This document shows, one piece after another, positions 16,412 through 24,852 of a DNA stretch of 64,000 bases. A program made the translations under genes and the position numbers. The notes below the pieces were generated by a model, which saw only the letters and a list, made by a program, of their open reading frames with translations, made no database searches and was not told the origin of the DNA. Location of the stretch: positions 124,001-188,000 of the forward strand of contig NZ_CP088247.1 in NCBI RefSeq assembly GCF_021117295.1, in the 5' to 3' direction. How positions within the stretch are numbered: the first letter of the stretch is position 1; each line of letters opens with the position of its first letter. Source of the DNA: Methylorubrum sp. B1-46. GTDB lineage: Bacteria > Pseudomonadota > Alphaproteobacteria > Rhizobiales > Beijerinckiaceae.

Positions 16412-18910
16412 TCATGCTGTCAGTTTCGCCGGATCACGGTAGGCCAGCAGCCGCAGCGCGTTGATGACGACCAAGAGCGTCGAACCTTCGTGAACTGCCA
16501 CCGCCGGCCCGATTCCCACGCCCAGGATGGTCGCCGGCACGAGGAAGGCGACGACGCCGAGGCTCACGAAGACGTTCTGCCGGATGATGCTACGGGTATG
16601 GCGGCTCAGACCGACCGCGAATGGCAGATGGGCCAGATCATCGGCCATCAGAGCGACATCGGCTGTCTCCAGCGCAACGTCGGAGCCCGCCGCGCCCATG
16701 GCGATGCCGACTGTGGCGCTCGCCATGGCCGGCGCGTCGTTGACGCCATCACCTACCATCGCAACCTTATCCTCGCCGGCCAGCTTCTTGATCGCCGCGA
16801 CCTTGTCCTCGGGCATCAGATCGCCCCAGGCCTCGTCGATGCCGACTTCGTTGGAGATTGCCTCCGCTACCTTCTGGTGGTCGCCGGAGATCATAATCAT
16901 CCGCGACACGCCCATCCCGCGCAGGCGACGAAGCGCAATCTTGGCAGCCTCGCGCGGTGTGTCCATCAAGCCGATTGCACCCAGGTCGCGGTCGCCCATG
17001 CGGACCACCATCGTGGTGCGGCCGCTCTCGCGCAGACGGGCGATGGCATCTGTCGCCCTCTGTCCCAGCGCCGGGACGCCATCGGTCCCGAACATCTCGG
17101 CCTTGCCGATCCACACCGTATGGCCGTCGACCGTGGCGGTAACGCCTCGCCCGGTCAAGCTCTTCATGTCGGCTGCGACGGGAAGCGCACGGTCCTGCAA
17201 GCGTTCGCGGCCATCCTTGACGATCGCCTGTGCAAGTGGGTGATCACTTAGATCCTCCACGGCAACGGCGAGTGCAAGCAACTCGCCCTCGTCCGTGCCG
17301 TCGACGGGCACGACATCGGTGATGCGCGGCCGTCCTTCGGTCAATGTCCCCGTCTTGTCGAAGGCGATTGCCTTGAGCGAGCCAAGATGCTCCAGCGGCG
17401 CCCCGCCCTTTACCAGCACACCGCTACGCGCGGCACGCGCGACGCCCGAAAGCACCGCGCTCGGGGTCGCGATCGCAAGCGCACACGGGCTCGCCGCCAC
17501 CAAGACTGCCATCGCGCGATAGAAGCTGTTGCGGAACGGCTCGTCGACGACGATCCATGCGAACAGCAGTAGCACCGAGAGAACCAGGATGGCCGGCACG
17601 AAGACTCGCTCGAAGCGATCAGTGAAGCGCTGCGTTGGCGACTTCTGTGTCTCCGCCTCGCTCACCATCTTCACAACCTTGGCAAGCGCGCTCTCGTTCG
17701 AGCGGCGCGTCACCTCGATCTCGATTGCGCCCCCGCCGTTGATAGTGCCGGCGAAAACTCGGCTTTCCGCCTCGACCGCATCGGGCTCAGCGCGCGCCGC
17801 GACCGCATCGGCGACAGGCACCTTGTCGACAGGAATGCTTTCACCGGTGACCGGCGCTTGGTTGATCGCGCTCGACCCTTTGATGACGAAGCCATCGGCG
17901 GGGAGTCGCTCATTCGGGCGTATGATCGCAACATCGCCGACCACCAACTGCTCGACCGGGATCTCGCTCGTCTGTCCGTCGCGCCGCACGGTCGCGGTCT
18001 CGGGTGCCAGCTTCGCCAGAGCCTCGATCGCCTGCTTGGCGCGACCCATCGCGTAATGCTCGAGCGCATGGCCGAGGCTGAACAGAAACAGCAGCAGCGC
18101 GCCCTCGGCCCACGCTCCCAGCGCCGCCGCACCGGCCGCCGCTACCAGCATCAGCGTGTCGATTTCGAACTTCTTCAGGCGAAGGTTGTCGATCGCCTCA
18201 CGTAACGTGAAGAAGCCGCCGAAGAAGTAGGCGGCGACATAGCTCCCGGTCGGCAACCATTTCGGCGCGCCCGTGACCAGATTATCGATGAGATAGCCGA
18301 TGCCAAGCATCGCGCCGCAGACGAGCGCAAAGATCAGCTCGGTATTCGGACCAAGAAAGTTCGCATGGGAATGGTCGTGACCGTCCCCCAGGTCATGCTT
18401 CTCCTCGCCATCCGCGTGCCCGCCCGAGCCATGATCGTGGCCAGCATGGTCATCGGGCGCGATCCGCTTGCCAAGGCCGACCTTGAGCTTGCGAAGCGTC
18501 GCACGGATCTCGGCTTCCGTTGTCTGCTCGCGGTTGTATTCGATGCGGATCGTACCGCCGGGGGTGGCACCGACCTGCACTACGCCAGCAAGTGCATATA
18601 GCGCCTCGCTGACTGTGCGGGCACGGCGTTCATGGTTGATGCCCGAAACCTGCCAGATGGTATGGCCGTAGCGCTCGGTGATCTCGGCGCCGGCCGCTCG
18701 CACCATCTCGCGCAGTCGCGGCAGCGGTAGCTTGGCCGCATCGAAATGGATGCACAGCCTTACCGGCATCTGTGCATCGTTGATGACATGCACCCGATCG
18801 ACACCACCCTTCGCCGAGAGCGTCGAGACGAGGCGGTCCAGGCAGGCATCGGCTGCATCGGGGAGGTCGGGCAGCAGGATGGGTATATCGAGTTCGAGCT
18901 TGTCGTTCAT
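16412..18910 (-). CDS. P1B-4-type heavy-metal-exporting ATPase
   Basis: 832-aa transporter that should pump divalent metal (Zn/Cd/Co-type) out of the cytoplasm. It has two N-terminal HMA-like folds without CxxC, a His-rich linker (HAGHDHGSGGH, DGHDHSHAN), the channel motif SPC (AASPCALAIATPSAV), phosphorylation motif DKTGTLTEGRP, HP motif (DHPLAQAIV), nucleotide motif MVGDGVNDAPAM, and HEGST in the last helix. SPC plus HEGST is the P1B-4 signature rather than the CPC of Cu or Zn/Cd pumps. ATG 18910 has AAGGAGG 6 bases upstream; a longer frame to 19069 lacks support. Codon use is less GC-rich than the neighbours, suggesting import. Confidence 0.93.
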   Translation of the reverse strand: MNDKLELDIPILLPDLPDAADACLDRLVSTLSAKGGVDRVHVINDAQMPVRLCIHFDAAKLPLPRLREMVRAAGAEITERYGHTIWQVSGINHERRARTVSEALYALAGVVQVGATPGGTIRIEYNREQTTEAEIRATLRKLKVGLGKRIAPDDHAGHDHGSGGHADGEEKHDLGDGHDHSHANFLGPNTELIFALVCGAMLGIGYLIDNLVTGAPKWLPTGSYVAAYFFGGFFTLREAIDNLRLKKFEIDTLMLVAAAGAAALGAWAEGALLLFLFSLGHALEHYAMGRAKQAIEALAKLAPETATVRRDGQTSEIPVEQLVVGDVAIIRPNERLPADGFVIKGSSAINQAPVTGESIPVDKVPVADAVAARAEPDAVEAESRVFAGTINGGGAIEIEVTRRSNESALAKVVKMVSEAETQKSPTQRFTDRFERVFVPAILVLSVLLLFAWIVVDEPFRNSFYRAMAVLVAASPCALAIATPSAVLSGVARAARSGVLVKGGAPLEHLGSLKAIAFDKTGTLTEGRPRITDVVPVDGTDEGELLALAVAVEDLSDHPLAQAIVKDGRERLQDRALPVAADMKSLTGRGVTATVDGHTVWIGKAEMFGTDGVPALGQRATDAIARLRESGRTTMVVRMGDRDLGAIGLMDTPREAAKIALRRLRGMGVSRMIMISGDHQKVAEAISNEVGIDEAWGDLMPEDKVAAIKKLAGEDKVAMVGDGVNDAPAMASATVGIAMGAAGSDVALETADVALMADDLAHLPFAVGLSRHTRSIIRQNVFVSLGVVAFLVPATILGVGIGPAVAVHEGSTLLVVINALRLLAYRDPAKLTA

Positions 18911-19033
18911 GACGACCTCCTTTCGCTTTTTTTGGTTTCGGCGCGCGTCGCGCAGAATCTTGATGTTGCCCTTGATGGCGATGATTACGATTGCGAACCC
19001 ACTAGCAGGTCCACCAATTGGTTCCCAACCAGT

Positions 19034-19433
19034 GCGCCCGTCGAGGCTTTCTGAGACCTTTCCAATCAACCGAAAAAATGGAAAACGCCATGCACTTCCC
19101 CTTGCGCCCCGCTGCCCCCGCGGTAGCCCTCGCCGCCAGCCCGAACGGCGGCCAGCCGATGGTCGCTGATGGTTATCTCATCGAGTTCGTTGCGACCGAT
19201 ACCGGCATCACGTTCTTCGTGACTAGCGAGGATGGTAAGCTGGCCAAGATGGCTGGCCTCTCGGCAAGGTCTTCGTCCAGGTCGGCAGCAAGACGGAGAC
19301 GCTTACTTAGAGCCCGGCGGCGCCGAACAAGCTCGTTGCCAACCTCAAGGCCCCTTTTGCAACGGGCGCGAAGGTTGGGCTGTCCACGAAACTACATGGG
19401 CACAACATCCAGGTCCGCTTCGAGAAGCCGTAG
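19034..19433 (+). pseudogene. Decayed duplicate of the efflux-linked exported protein
   Basis: The segment begins with the same pump-gene tail as 10285 (APVEAF-like text, stop), then ATG 19078 and SPNGGQPMVADG, LIEFVATDTGITFFVTSEDGK, nearly identical to the protein at 10331-10696. The frame breaks near 19262; the rest (KVFVQVGSKTETLT, stop, SPAAPNKLVANLKAPF, HGHNIQVRFEKP) is readable in another frame with a TAG inside. It has a shorter N-terminus without a proper signal peptide. Non-functional copy. Confidence 0.8.
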
Positions 19434-19499
19434 GGCTAGGGGCAGGGCGACCGCGCGGTTCCATCCCGCTGCAGACCGCCCGGACCCGACGGTTCCGTG

Positions 19500-19670
19500 T
19501 CATGCGAAGTGGCCCAGAAGCACCAGCAAGCCAAGGAGCAGGAAGACTAGCGCCAGCACCTTGACGAGGTCGCGGCCCGCCCGCCTTCTGACGTGCAGGC
19601 GAGCACGCCGCCTGCCACGCGGCTGGGCTCCCCAGTCATTGATTTGCCGGGCCAGCTTCTTGCTTACCAT
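19500..19670 (-). CDS. 56-aa single-pass membrane peptide
   Basis: Small frame: a very basic N-terminal half (QPRGRRRARLHVRRRAGRDL) followed by one hydrophobic helix (VKVLALVFLLLGLLVLLGHFA). The ATG at 19670 lies 12 bases after the stop of the CDF exporter gene, with TGAGGTGG as a ribosome site, so it looks like the last gene of the metal-efflux operon. No family recognised. Confidence 0.55.
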   Translation of the reverse strand: MVSKKLARQINDWGAQPRGRRRARLHVRRRAGRDLVKVLALVFLLLGLLVLLGHFA

Positions 19671-19682
19671 GGCTACGCCACC

Positions 19683-20624
19683 TCAGACGGAAAGGTGTGC
19701 AGCTTCCGTGGCGAGCGCCTCGTCCTCGACCTGGAGGGTGACGTGCTCGATGCCGTGCCGCTCCTTCATCAGGGCGCGGACCGCGCGGATCACCCCTGGG
19801 CCTGCCGCGACGTCGTCGACCACCACGTGCCCGCTCATCGCGTCGAAGCCCGACGTCAACGTCCAGGCATGCAGGTCATAGGCGCGGCGCACCCCCGGCA
19901 TCGCCTCGATCTCGGTCTTCAGGGTGGCGAGGTCCACGCCGGGAGGCGTGCCCTCCAGCAGGATGTGCAGGGCTTCGCTCAGCAGTCGCCAGGTACGGGG
20001 TACGATGAAAAGGCCTATGCCGGCGCCGATGAGAGGATCGACCCAGGTCCAGCCCGTGCCCATCACCACGAGGGCCGCGAGGATGACACCGACCGAGCCC
20101 AGCATGTCCGAGAAGACTTCGAAATAGGCTCCCTTGACGTTCAGGCTCTCGGAAGAGCCGCCCGACAGCAGCTTCATGCTGGCGAGGTTCACGCCCAGTC
20201 CGACCAGCGCCACCAGCATCATCGGCCAGCCGAGGATCTCGGTCGGCTCCACGAAGCGCCGGTAGGCCTCGTAGAGGATGTAGGCGGTGACCCCGAGCAG
20301 CACGACGGCGTTGGCGAGCGCCGCCAGGATCTCGAAGCGCATGTACCCGAAGCTCTTGCTCGCCGTCGGCGCAATGGCCGCGTAGTGAATGGCGAGCAAC
20401 GCCAGGGCGAGGCCGCCCGCATCGGTCACCATGTGCGCGGCATCCGCCAGGAGCGCGAGGCTGCCGGTGAGCAGTCCGCCGACGACCTCGGCGAGCATGT
20501 AGGTCAATGTCAGCACGAGCGCCCAGGCGAGGCGTCCCTTGTTGCGGGCCGCCGCCGAGCCCGAGGGAATGCCGCCGCCATGCGAATGTCCATGGCCGCC
20601 ACCGTGCGCGTGTCCGTGTCCCAT
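19683..20624 (-). CDS. Cation diffusion facilitator (CzcD/ZitB-like)
   Basis: 313-aa proton-antiport exporter of Zn/Cd/Co-type ions in the inner membrane. A His-rich N-terminus (GHGHAHGGGHGHSHGGG) precedes six helices; metal-site motifs are LLADAAHMVTDAGG (HxxxD) in helix 2 and YFEVFSDMLGSVGVI in helix 5. The cytoplasmic C-terminal domain (PGVRRAYDLHAWTLTSGFDAMSGHV) is complete. It follows the CzcBA genes on the same strand, 42 bases after the preceding gene, as expected for a czc-type operon. Confidence 0.93.
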   Translation of the reverse strand: MGHGHAHGGGHGHSHGGGIPSGSAAARNKGRLAWALVLTLTYMLAEVVGGLLTGSLALLADAAHMVTDAGGLALALLAIHYAAIAPTASKSFGYMRFEILAALANAVVLLGVTAYILYEAYRRFVEPTEILGWPMMLVALVGLGVNLASMKLLSGGSSESLNVKGAYFEVFSDMLGSVGVILAALVVMGTGWTWVDPLIGAGIGLFIVPRTWRLLSEALHILLEGTPPGVDLATLKTEIEAMPGVRRAYDLHAWTLTSGFDAMSGHVVVDDVAAGPGVIRAVRALMKERHGIEHVTLQVEDEALATEAAHLSV

Positions 20625-20666
20625 ATGCCGATCCCAGGTTTGCGATGATGTTTCCGACCGAAGGTC

Positions 20667-21224
20667 TCAGGGCAGGTTGGTGCCGATCAGTTCGGCCACG
20701 TGCGCGCCCGCCGGATGCCCGGCTTCGACGCGATGGGTCCTGGAACAGGCCGGGTAATCGGGACCGAACGTCGTCATGACCAGTTCGCGCCTTCCGTCCG
20801 CCGTCTCGCGGCTTGCCAGCAGCGCCTGCCCGTCGCGCCAGAGTTCCGTATCCGCCGTGGGTCCGGGCTCGGGTTCGCCGTAGCGGCGAACCCCCTCGTC
20901 GTGGATGGCCCGCCGCGCCCTCGCGAGGTCGTCACCCGAAAGTGGCACGCCGACCCACACCACCTGTTGCAAACCCTCGGTCCGACAGATCACCAGGATG
21001 ACCTCGGCCGTCCCGGCTCCCGTGGCCGGCCGCCAGCCCCGCGGGTAGTACAGGGCCGTCAGGTTCGCCTCACGATCGACCTTCAGCGGACGGGGCACTT
21101 CGGAGAGCGGTCCCCACGCGAAGCCGAACGGTGCTTCGCCCGCATCGGCGGCAATGGCGGGCGCGACCGTTAAGGCCGCCGCGTGAAGGACGCGCAGGTG
21201 CCACTTCAACAATCGGTTCCCCAT
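20667..21224 (-). CDS. Exported protein of metal-efflux operon, unknown function
   Basis: 185 aa with an N-terminal export signal (LRVLHAAALTVAPAIAADA). The mature region opens FGFAWGPLSEVPRPL and carries ALYYPRGWRPATG, EVILVICRTEGLQQVVWVG and YGEPEPG, patterns shared by small secreted hypothetical proteins. No catalytic residues or metal motif stand out. Tight spacing to both neighbours places it inside the czc-like operon. Confidence 0.7.
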   Translation of the reverse strand: MGNRLLKWHLRVLHAAALTVAPAIAADAGEAPFGFAWGPLSEVPRPLKVDREANLTALYYPRGWRPATGAGTAEVILVICRTEGLQQVVWVGVPLSGDDLARARRAIHDEGVRRYGEPEPGPTADTELWRDGQALLASRETADGRRELVMTTFGPDYPACSRTHRVEAGHPAGAHVAELIGTNLP

Positions 21225-21236
21225 CGGACCCGGTTT

Positions 21237-21590
21237 CTAGGACGCGGGTCCACGCAGTCGGTGGTTGAGGGCGCGAACGGCTTCCGAATAATCCGTGGCC
21301 GGATTGGCCGCGCAGTACGCACGCAGGAAGTCCGCCTGTGCGGCCAGGGGCATGGACGGCGGAGCGAGGTCCAAGCCTTCGTCGACCCCGTCCGGCGCCC
21401 GGATCAAGGCACCGCACATGAACCCCTGCGCCCACGCGAAGTAGTCGCGCTCCGCGGCCGGATGCGCCGCGGCATCCGCGCCGAACCGGGCGCAGGAGAC
21501 GGCCCCAATGCCGACGATCTTGGCCGGCCCGGCCTGGGCGGCCAGGATCAAGCCGGACCAGACGAGCACGTTCGACAGGACCCTTCCCAT
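21237..21590 (-). CDS. Small secreted protein, unknown function
   Basis: 117 aa from ATG 21588-21590 with a signal peptide (RVLSNVLVWSGLILAAQAGPA). The mature part has two conserved-looking Cys (SCARFG and GFMCGAL), an ERDYFAWAQGF segment and FLRAYCAANPATDYSEAV near the C-terminus, a pattern reminiscent of Rap1a/Tai-like small proteins but not decisive. A much longer frame to 22865 is a shadow of czcA. Five bases separate it from the czcA stop, so it is operonic. Confidence 0.65.
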   Translation of the reverse strand: MGRVLSNVLVWSGLILAAQAGPAKIVGIGAVSCARFGADAAAHPAAERDYFAWAQGFMCGALIRAPDGVDEGLDLAPPSMPLAAQADFLRAYCAANPATDYSEAVRALNHRLRGPAS

Positions 21591-21595
21591 CGACG

Positions 21596-24500
21596 CTACT
21601 CCGCTGCCTTGAGCTGCCGGGAGGCCGCTGGCACCGGGTCGGCCGCCTCCGCGGTCTCGACCCTGCCGAAGCGCGCGTACAGGGCCGGAAGCACGACCAA
21701 CGTCAGCAGGGTCGCACTGATCAGGCCGCCGATGACCACGGTCGCGAGCGGCCGCTGGATCTCGGCGCCGGTCTCCGTGGCGATGGCCATCGGCACGAAG
21801 CCGAGCGAGGCCACGAGCGCCGTCATCGCAACCGGCCGCAGCCGGGTCATGGCGCCTTCGAGGATGGCCTCGCGCTTGGGCCGCCCTTCGGCGACGAGTT
21901 GCTTGATGAAGGTGAGCATGACGAGCCCGTTCAGCACCGCCACACCCGAGAGCGCGATGAACCCGACCGCCGCCGGCACCGAGATGGGCATGCCCCGCAG
22001 CCACAGCGCCGCGATGCCGCCGGTCAGGGCCAGGGGGACCGCGCTGAACACGAGCAGGGCGTCCCGGGGCGAGCCTAGCGCCGAGTAGAGCAACAGGAAG
22101 ATCAGGAAGAAGCAGACCGGCACCACGATCATGAGACGCTGCTTGGCCGAGGCGAGATTCTCGAACTGGCCACCCCAGGTGACGTAGTAGCCGGAGGGAA
22201 GCTGGACCTGGGTGGCGACCTTTCCTTGCGCCTCCGCCACCAGCGAGCCAATGTCGCGGCCGCGCACGTTGGCGGTGACCACGACCCGGCGCTTGCCGTT
22301 CTCGCGGCTGATCTGGTTCGGACCCTCGGTCACCGAGAACGACGCCACCTGCTTGAGCAGCACCGAACTCGCGCGACCGCCGGGGCCGGGCGGCAGGGGC
22401 ACCGGGATGTTCTCCAGGGCCTCGCGGTCCTCGCGCACCTTGTCGTTCAGGCGCACGACGATGGGGAAGCGCCGGTCGCCCTCGAACACCACGCCCGCAT
22501 CCTTGCCGCCGATGGCCGCACCCACGACGTCCTGGATGGCGCCGATGCTGAGCCCGTAGCGGGCGGCCTCGGCCTTGTTGATCTTGATCTCCAGGAACGG
22601 CAGGCCGGCGGTCTGCTCGACCTTGACGTCCTCCGCCCCGGTGATGCCGCGCAGCACCTGGGCGACCTGGTTCGCCGCCTTGAGCATCGGCTCGAACTCC
22701 TCGCCGAACACCTTCACGGCGAGGTCGCCGCGGGTGCCGGCCAGGAGCTCGTTGAAGCGCAGCTGGATCGGCTGGGAGAACTCGTAGACGTTGCCGGCAA
22801 GCTCGCCGACCGCCTTCTCGATCTGCTCCTGCAGGTCCGCCTTGGACAGGCTCGGGTCGGGCCATTCCTCCTGAGGCTTCAGGATGACGAAGGTGTCCGA
22901 CGAGTTCGGCGGCATCGGGTCCGAGGCGACCTCCGCCGTGCCGGTCTTCGAGAAGACGTAAGCCACCTGAGGGAACTTCGACACGGCCTGCTCGACCTTC
23001 AACTGCATCGCCTGCGACTGGGTCAGCGAGGTCGAGGGGATGCGGGTCGCGTTCAGCGCGATGCTCTTCTCGTCGAGTTGCGGGATGAACTCGGTGCCCA
23101 GGCGCGTGGACAGGATTCCCGCACCGACGAGAAGCAGGAGCGCCCCGGCGACGAAGGCGACGGGCGCGCGAACAGCAGAGGCCAGCACCGGCCGGTAGGC
23201 GGCCTTGAGCGCCCGGATGATGAGGTTGTCCTCCTCGGTGACCTTGCCGCTGATCACGATGGAGATCAGGGCCGGCACGAACGTCAGCGACAGGACGAAG
23301 GCGGCCACGAGCGCGATGATGACGGTCAGGGCCATCGGCTCGAACATCTTGCCCTCGACCCCGGTGAAGGTCAGGAGCGGCACGTAGACGAGGATGATGA
23401 TGGCCTGTCCGTAGAGCGACGGCTTGATCATCTCCTCCGCCGAGGCCCGCACCGTCTGCAGGCGCTCCTCGGTGGCGAGGGCCCGCCCGAGCTCGTGCTG
23501 CTTCTCGGCGAGGTGCCGCAGGGCGTTCTCGGTGATGATGACCGCCCCGTCGACGATGAGGCCGAAGTCGAGGGCGCCCAGACTCATCAGGTTGGCCGAG
23601 ATCTTGGCCTCGACCATCCCGGTCATGGTCATCAGCATGGCGACCGGGATGACGAGCGCCGTGATGATGGCCGCGCGGATGTTGCCGAGCAGCAGGAACA
23701 GGATGACGATGACGAGGGCGGCGCCCTCGGACAGGTTCTTGGCCACGGTCTTGATGGTGGCTTCGACGAGGCGGGTACGGTCGAGGACGGTCTGCACCTC
23801 GACCCCCGGCGGCAGCGACTTGCGGATCTGCTCCATGCGCGCGTCGACCGCGGCGGCGACCTTACGGCTGTTGTCCCCGATCAACATCAGGGCCGTGCCG
23901 ATCACGACCTCCTGGCCGTTCTCGCTGCCGGAGCCGGTGCGCAGGTCCTTGCCGATGCGGACCTCGGCGATGTCCCGGATGCGCACCGGGACGCCGGCAC
24001 GGGTGGCGACGACCACGTCGCCGATCTCGTCCATGCTCTCCAGGCGCCCGGCAGCGCGAACGACGTAGCCCTCGCCGTTGTCCTCCAGGTAGCGCGCGCC
24101 CTGGTTGGCGTTGTTCGTCTCCAGGGCGCGGGCGACGTCGCCGAAGGACAGGTCGCGGGCGGCGAGCTTCGTCGGGTCCGGCTGGACGTGGTACTGCTTC
24201 TCGAAGCCGCCGATGCCGTCGATGCCGGCGACCCCCGGGACCGTCTTGATCTGGGGGCGGATGATCCAGTCCTGGACCGTGCGCAGGTAGGCGGTCTGTT
24301 CCAGTTCCGTCGTGAGGCCCTGACCTTCCGGCGTCAGGTAGCTGCCGTCCGGCTGCCAACCGGGCTTGCCCGCGGCCGAGACCTTGCGCTCGCCCGGCTT
24401 CGCGTAGTGGATCGACCACATGTAGATCTCGCCCAGGCCCGTCGAGATCGGGCCCATGGCGGGCTCTGCGCCGGGCGGGAGGTCCTGCTTCACCTGCGAG

Positions 24501-24841
24501 AGGCGTTCGGCGACCTGCTGGCGCGCGAAGTAGATGTCGAGCTTCTCCGCGAAGACGGCGGTGACCTGCGAGAAGCCGTTGCGCGAGAGCGAGCGGGTGT
24601 ACTCAAGCCCCTTGATGCCGGCGAGCGCGGTCTCGACCGGGTAGGTGACCTGCTTCTCGATGTCGACGGGCGAGAGCGAGGGCGCAGTCGTGTTGATCTG
24701 GACCTGGTTGTTGGTGATGTCTGGGACGGCGTCGATGGGTAGCTTGGTCACCGCATAGCCGCCGAACCCTGCCGCCAGCAGCGACAGCAGCAGCACGAGC
24801 CAGCGCTGGTGGACCGAGAAGTCGAGGATCTTCGAAATCAT
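21596..24841 (-). CDS. czcA: CzcA-type heavy-metal RND efflux pump
   Basis: About 1081-aa inner-membrane proton-driven pump expelling divalent metal from the periplasm through a CzcCBA-type tripartite complex. It opens ISKILDFSVHQRWLVLLLSLL and contains the helix-4 signature LDFGLIVDGAVIITENALRHL, whose D/D/E residues are the proton relay of CzcA-type (HME) pumps. The second half repeats the fold (GGLISATLLTLVVLPALYARFG). I start at ATG 24841; a TTG at 24856 overlapping the czcB stop would add five residues. No CzcC outer-membrane gene is present in the window. Confidence 0.95.
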   Translation of the reverse strand: MISKILDFSVHQRWLVLLLSLLAAGFGGYAVTKLPIDAVPDITNNQVQINTTAPSLSPVDIEKQVTYPVETALAGIKGLEYTRSLSRNGFSQVTAVFAEKLDIYFARQQVAERLSQVKQDLPPGAEPAMGPISTGLGEIYMWSIHYAKPGERKVSAAGKPGWQPDGSYLTPEGQGLTTELEQTAYLRTVQDWIIRPQIKTVPGVAGIDGIGGFEKQYHVQPDPTKLAARDLSFGDVARALETNNANQGARYLEDNGEGYVVRAAGRLESMDEIGDVVVATRAGVPVRIRDIAEVRIGKDLRTGSGSENGQEVVIGTALMLIGDNSRKVAAAVDARMEQIRKSLPPGVEVQTVLDRTRLVEATIKTVAKNLSEGAALVIVILFLLLGNIRAAIITALVIPVAMLMTMTGMVEAKISANLMSLGALDFGLIVDGAVIITENALRHLAEKQHELGRALATEERLQTVRASAEEMIKPSLYGQAIIILVYVPLLTFTGVEGKMFEPMALTVIIALVAAFVLSLTFVPALISIVISGKVTEEDNLIIRALKAAYRPVLASAVRAPVAFVAGALLLLVGAGILSTRLGTEFIPQLDEKSIALNATRIPSTSLTQSQAMQLKVEQAVSKFPQVAYVFSKTGTAEVASDPMPPNSSDTFVILKPQEEWPDPSLSKADLQEQIEKAVGELAGNVYEFSQPIQLRFNELLAGTRGDLAVKVFGEEFEPMLKAANQVAQVLRGITGAEDVKVEQTAGLPFLEIKINKAEAARYGLSIGAIQDVVGAAIGGKDAGVVFEGDRRFPIVVRLNDKVREDREALENIPVPLPPGPGGRASSVLLKQVASFSVTEGPNQISRENGKRRVVVTANVRGRDIGSLVAEAQGKVATQVQLPSGYYVTWGGQFENLASAKQRLMIVVPVCFFLIFLLLYSALGSPRDALLVFSAVPLALTGGIAALWLRGMPISVPAAVGFIALSGVAVLNGLVMLTFIKQLVAEGRPKREAILEGAMTRLRPVAMTALVASLGFVPMAIATETGAEIQRPLATVVIGGLISATLLTLVVLPALYARFGRVETAEAADPVPAASRQLKAAE

Positions 24842-24852
24842 GTCCCGCGCCC

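Noticed and set aside
16188..16415. 75-codon minus-strand frame between IS3 scraps and the P1B ATPase
   Set aside because: No recognisable motif or ribosome site; it overlaps the IS3 OrfB fragment on the other strand.
21237..22865. 542-codon minus-strand frame
   Set aside because: The first 425 codons are a frame shadow of czcA; only the 117-aa secreted protein at the end is real.
22226..24742. 838-codon open frame on the plus strand
   Set aside because: Exactly antisense to czcA, arginine/aspartate/glycine-rich shadow composition and no domain; a GC-rich artefact.
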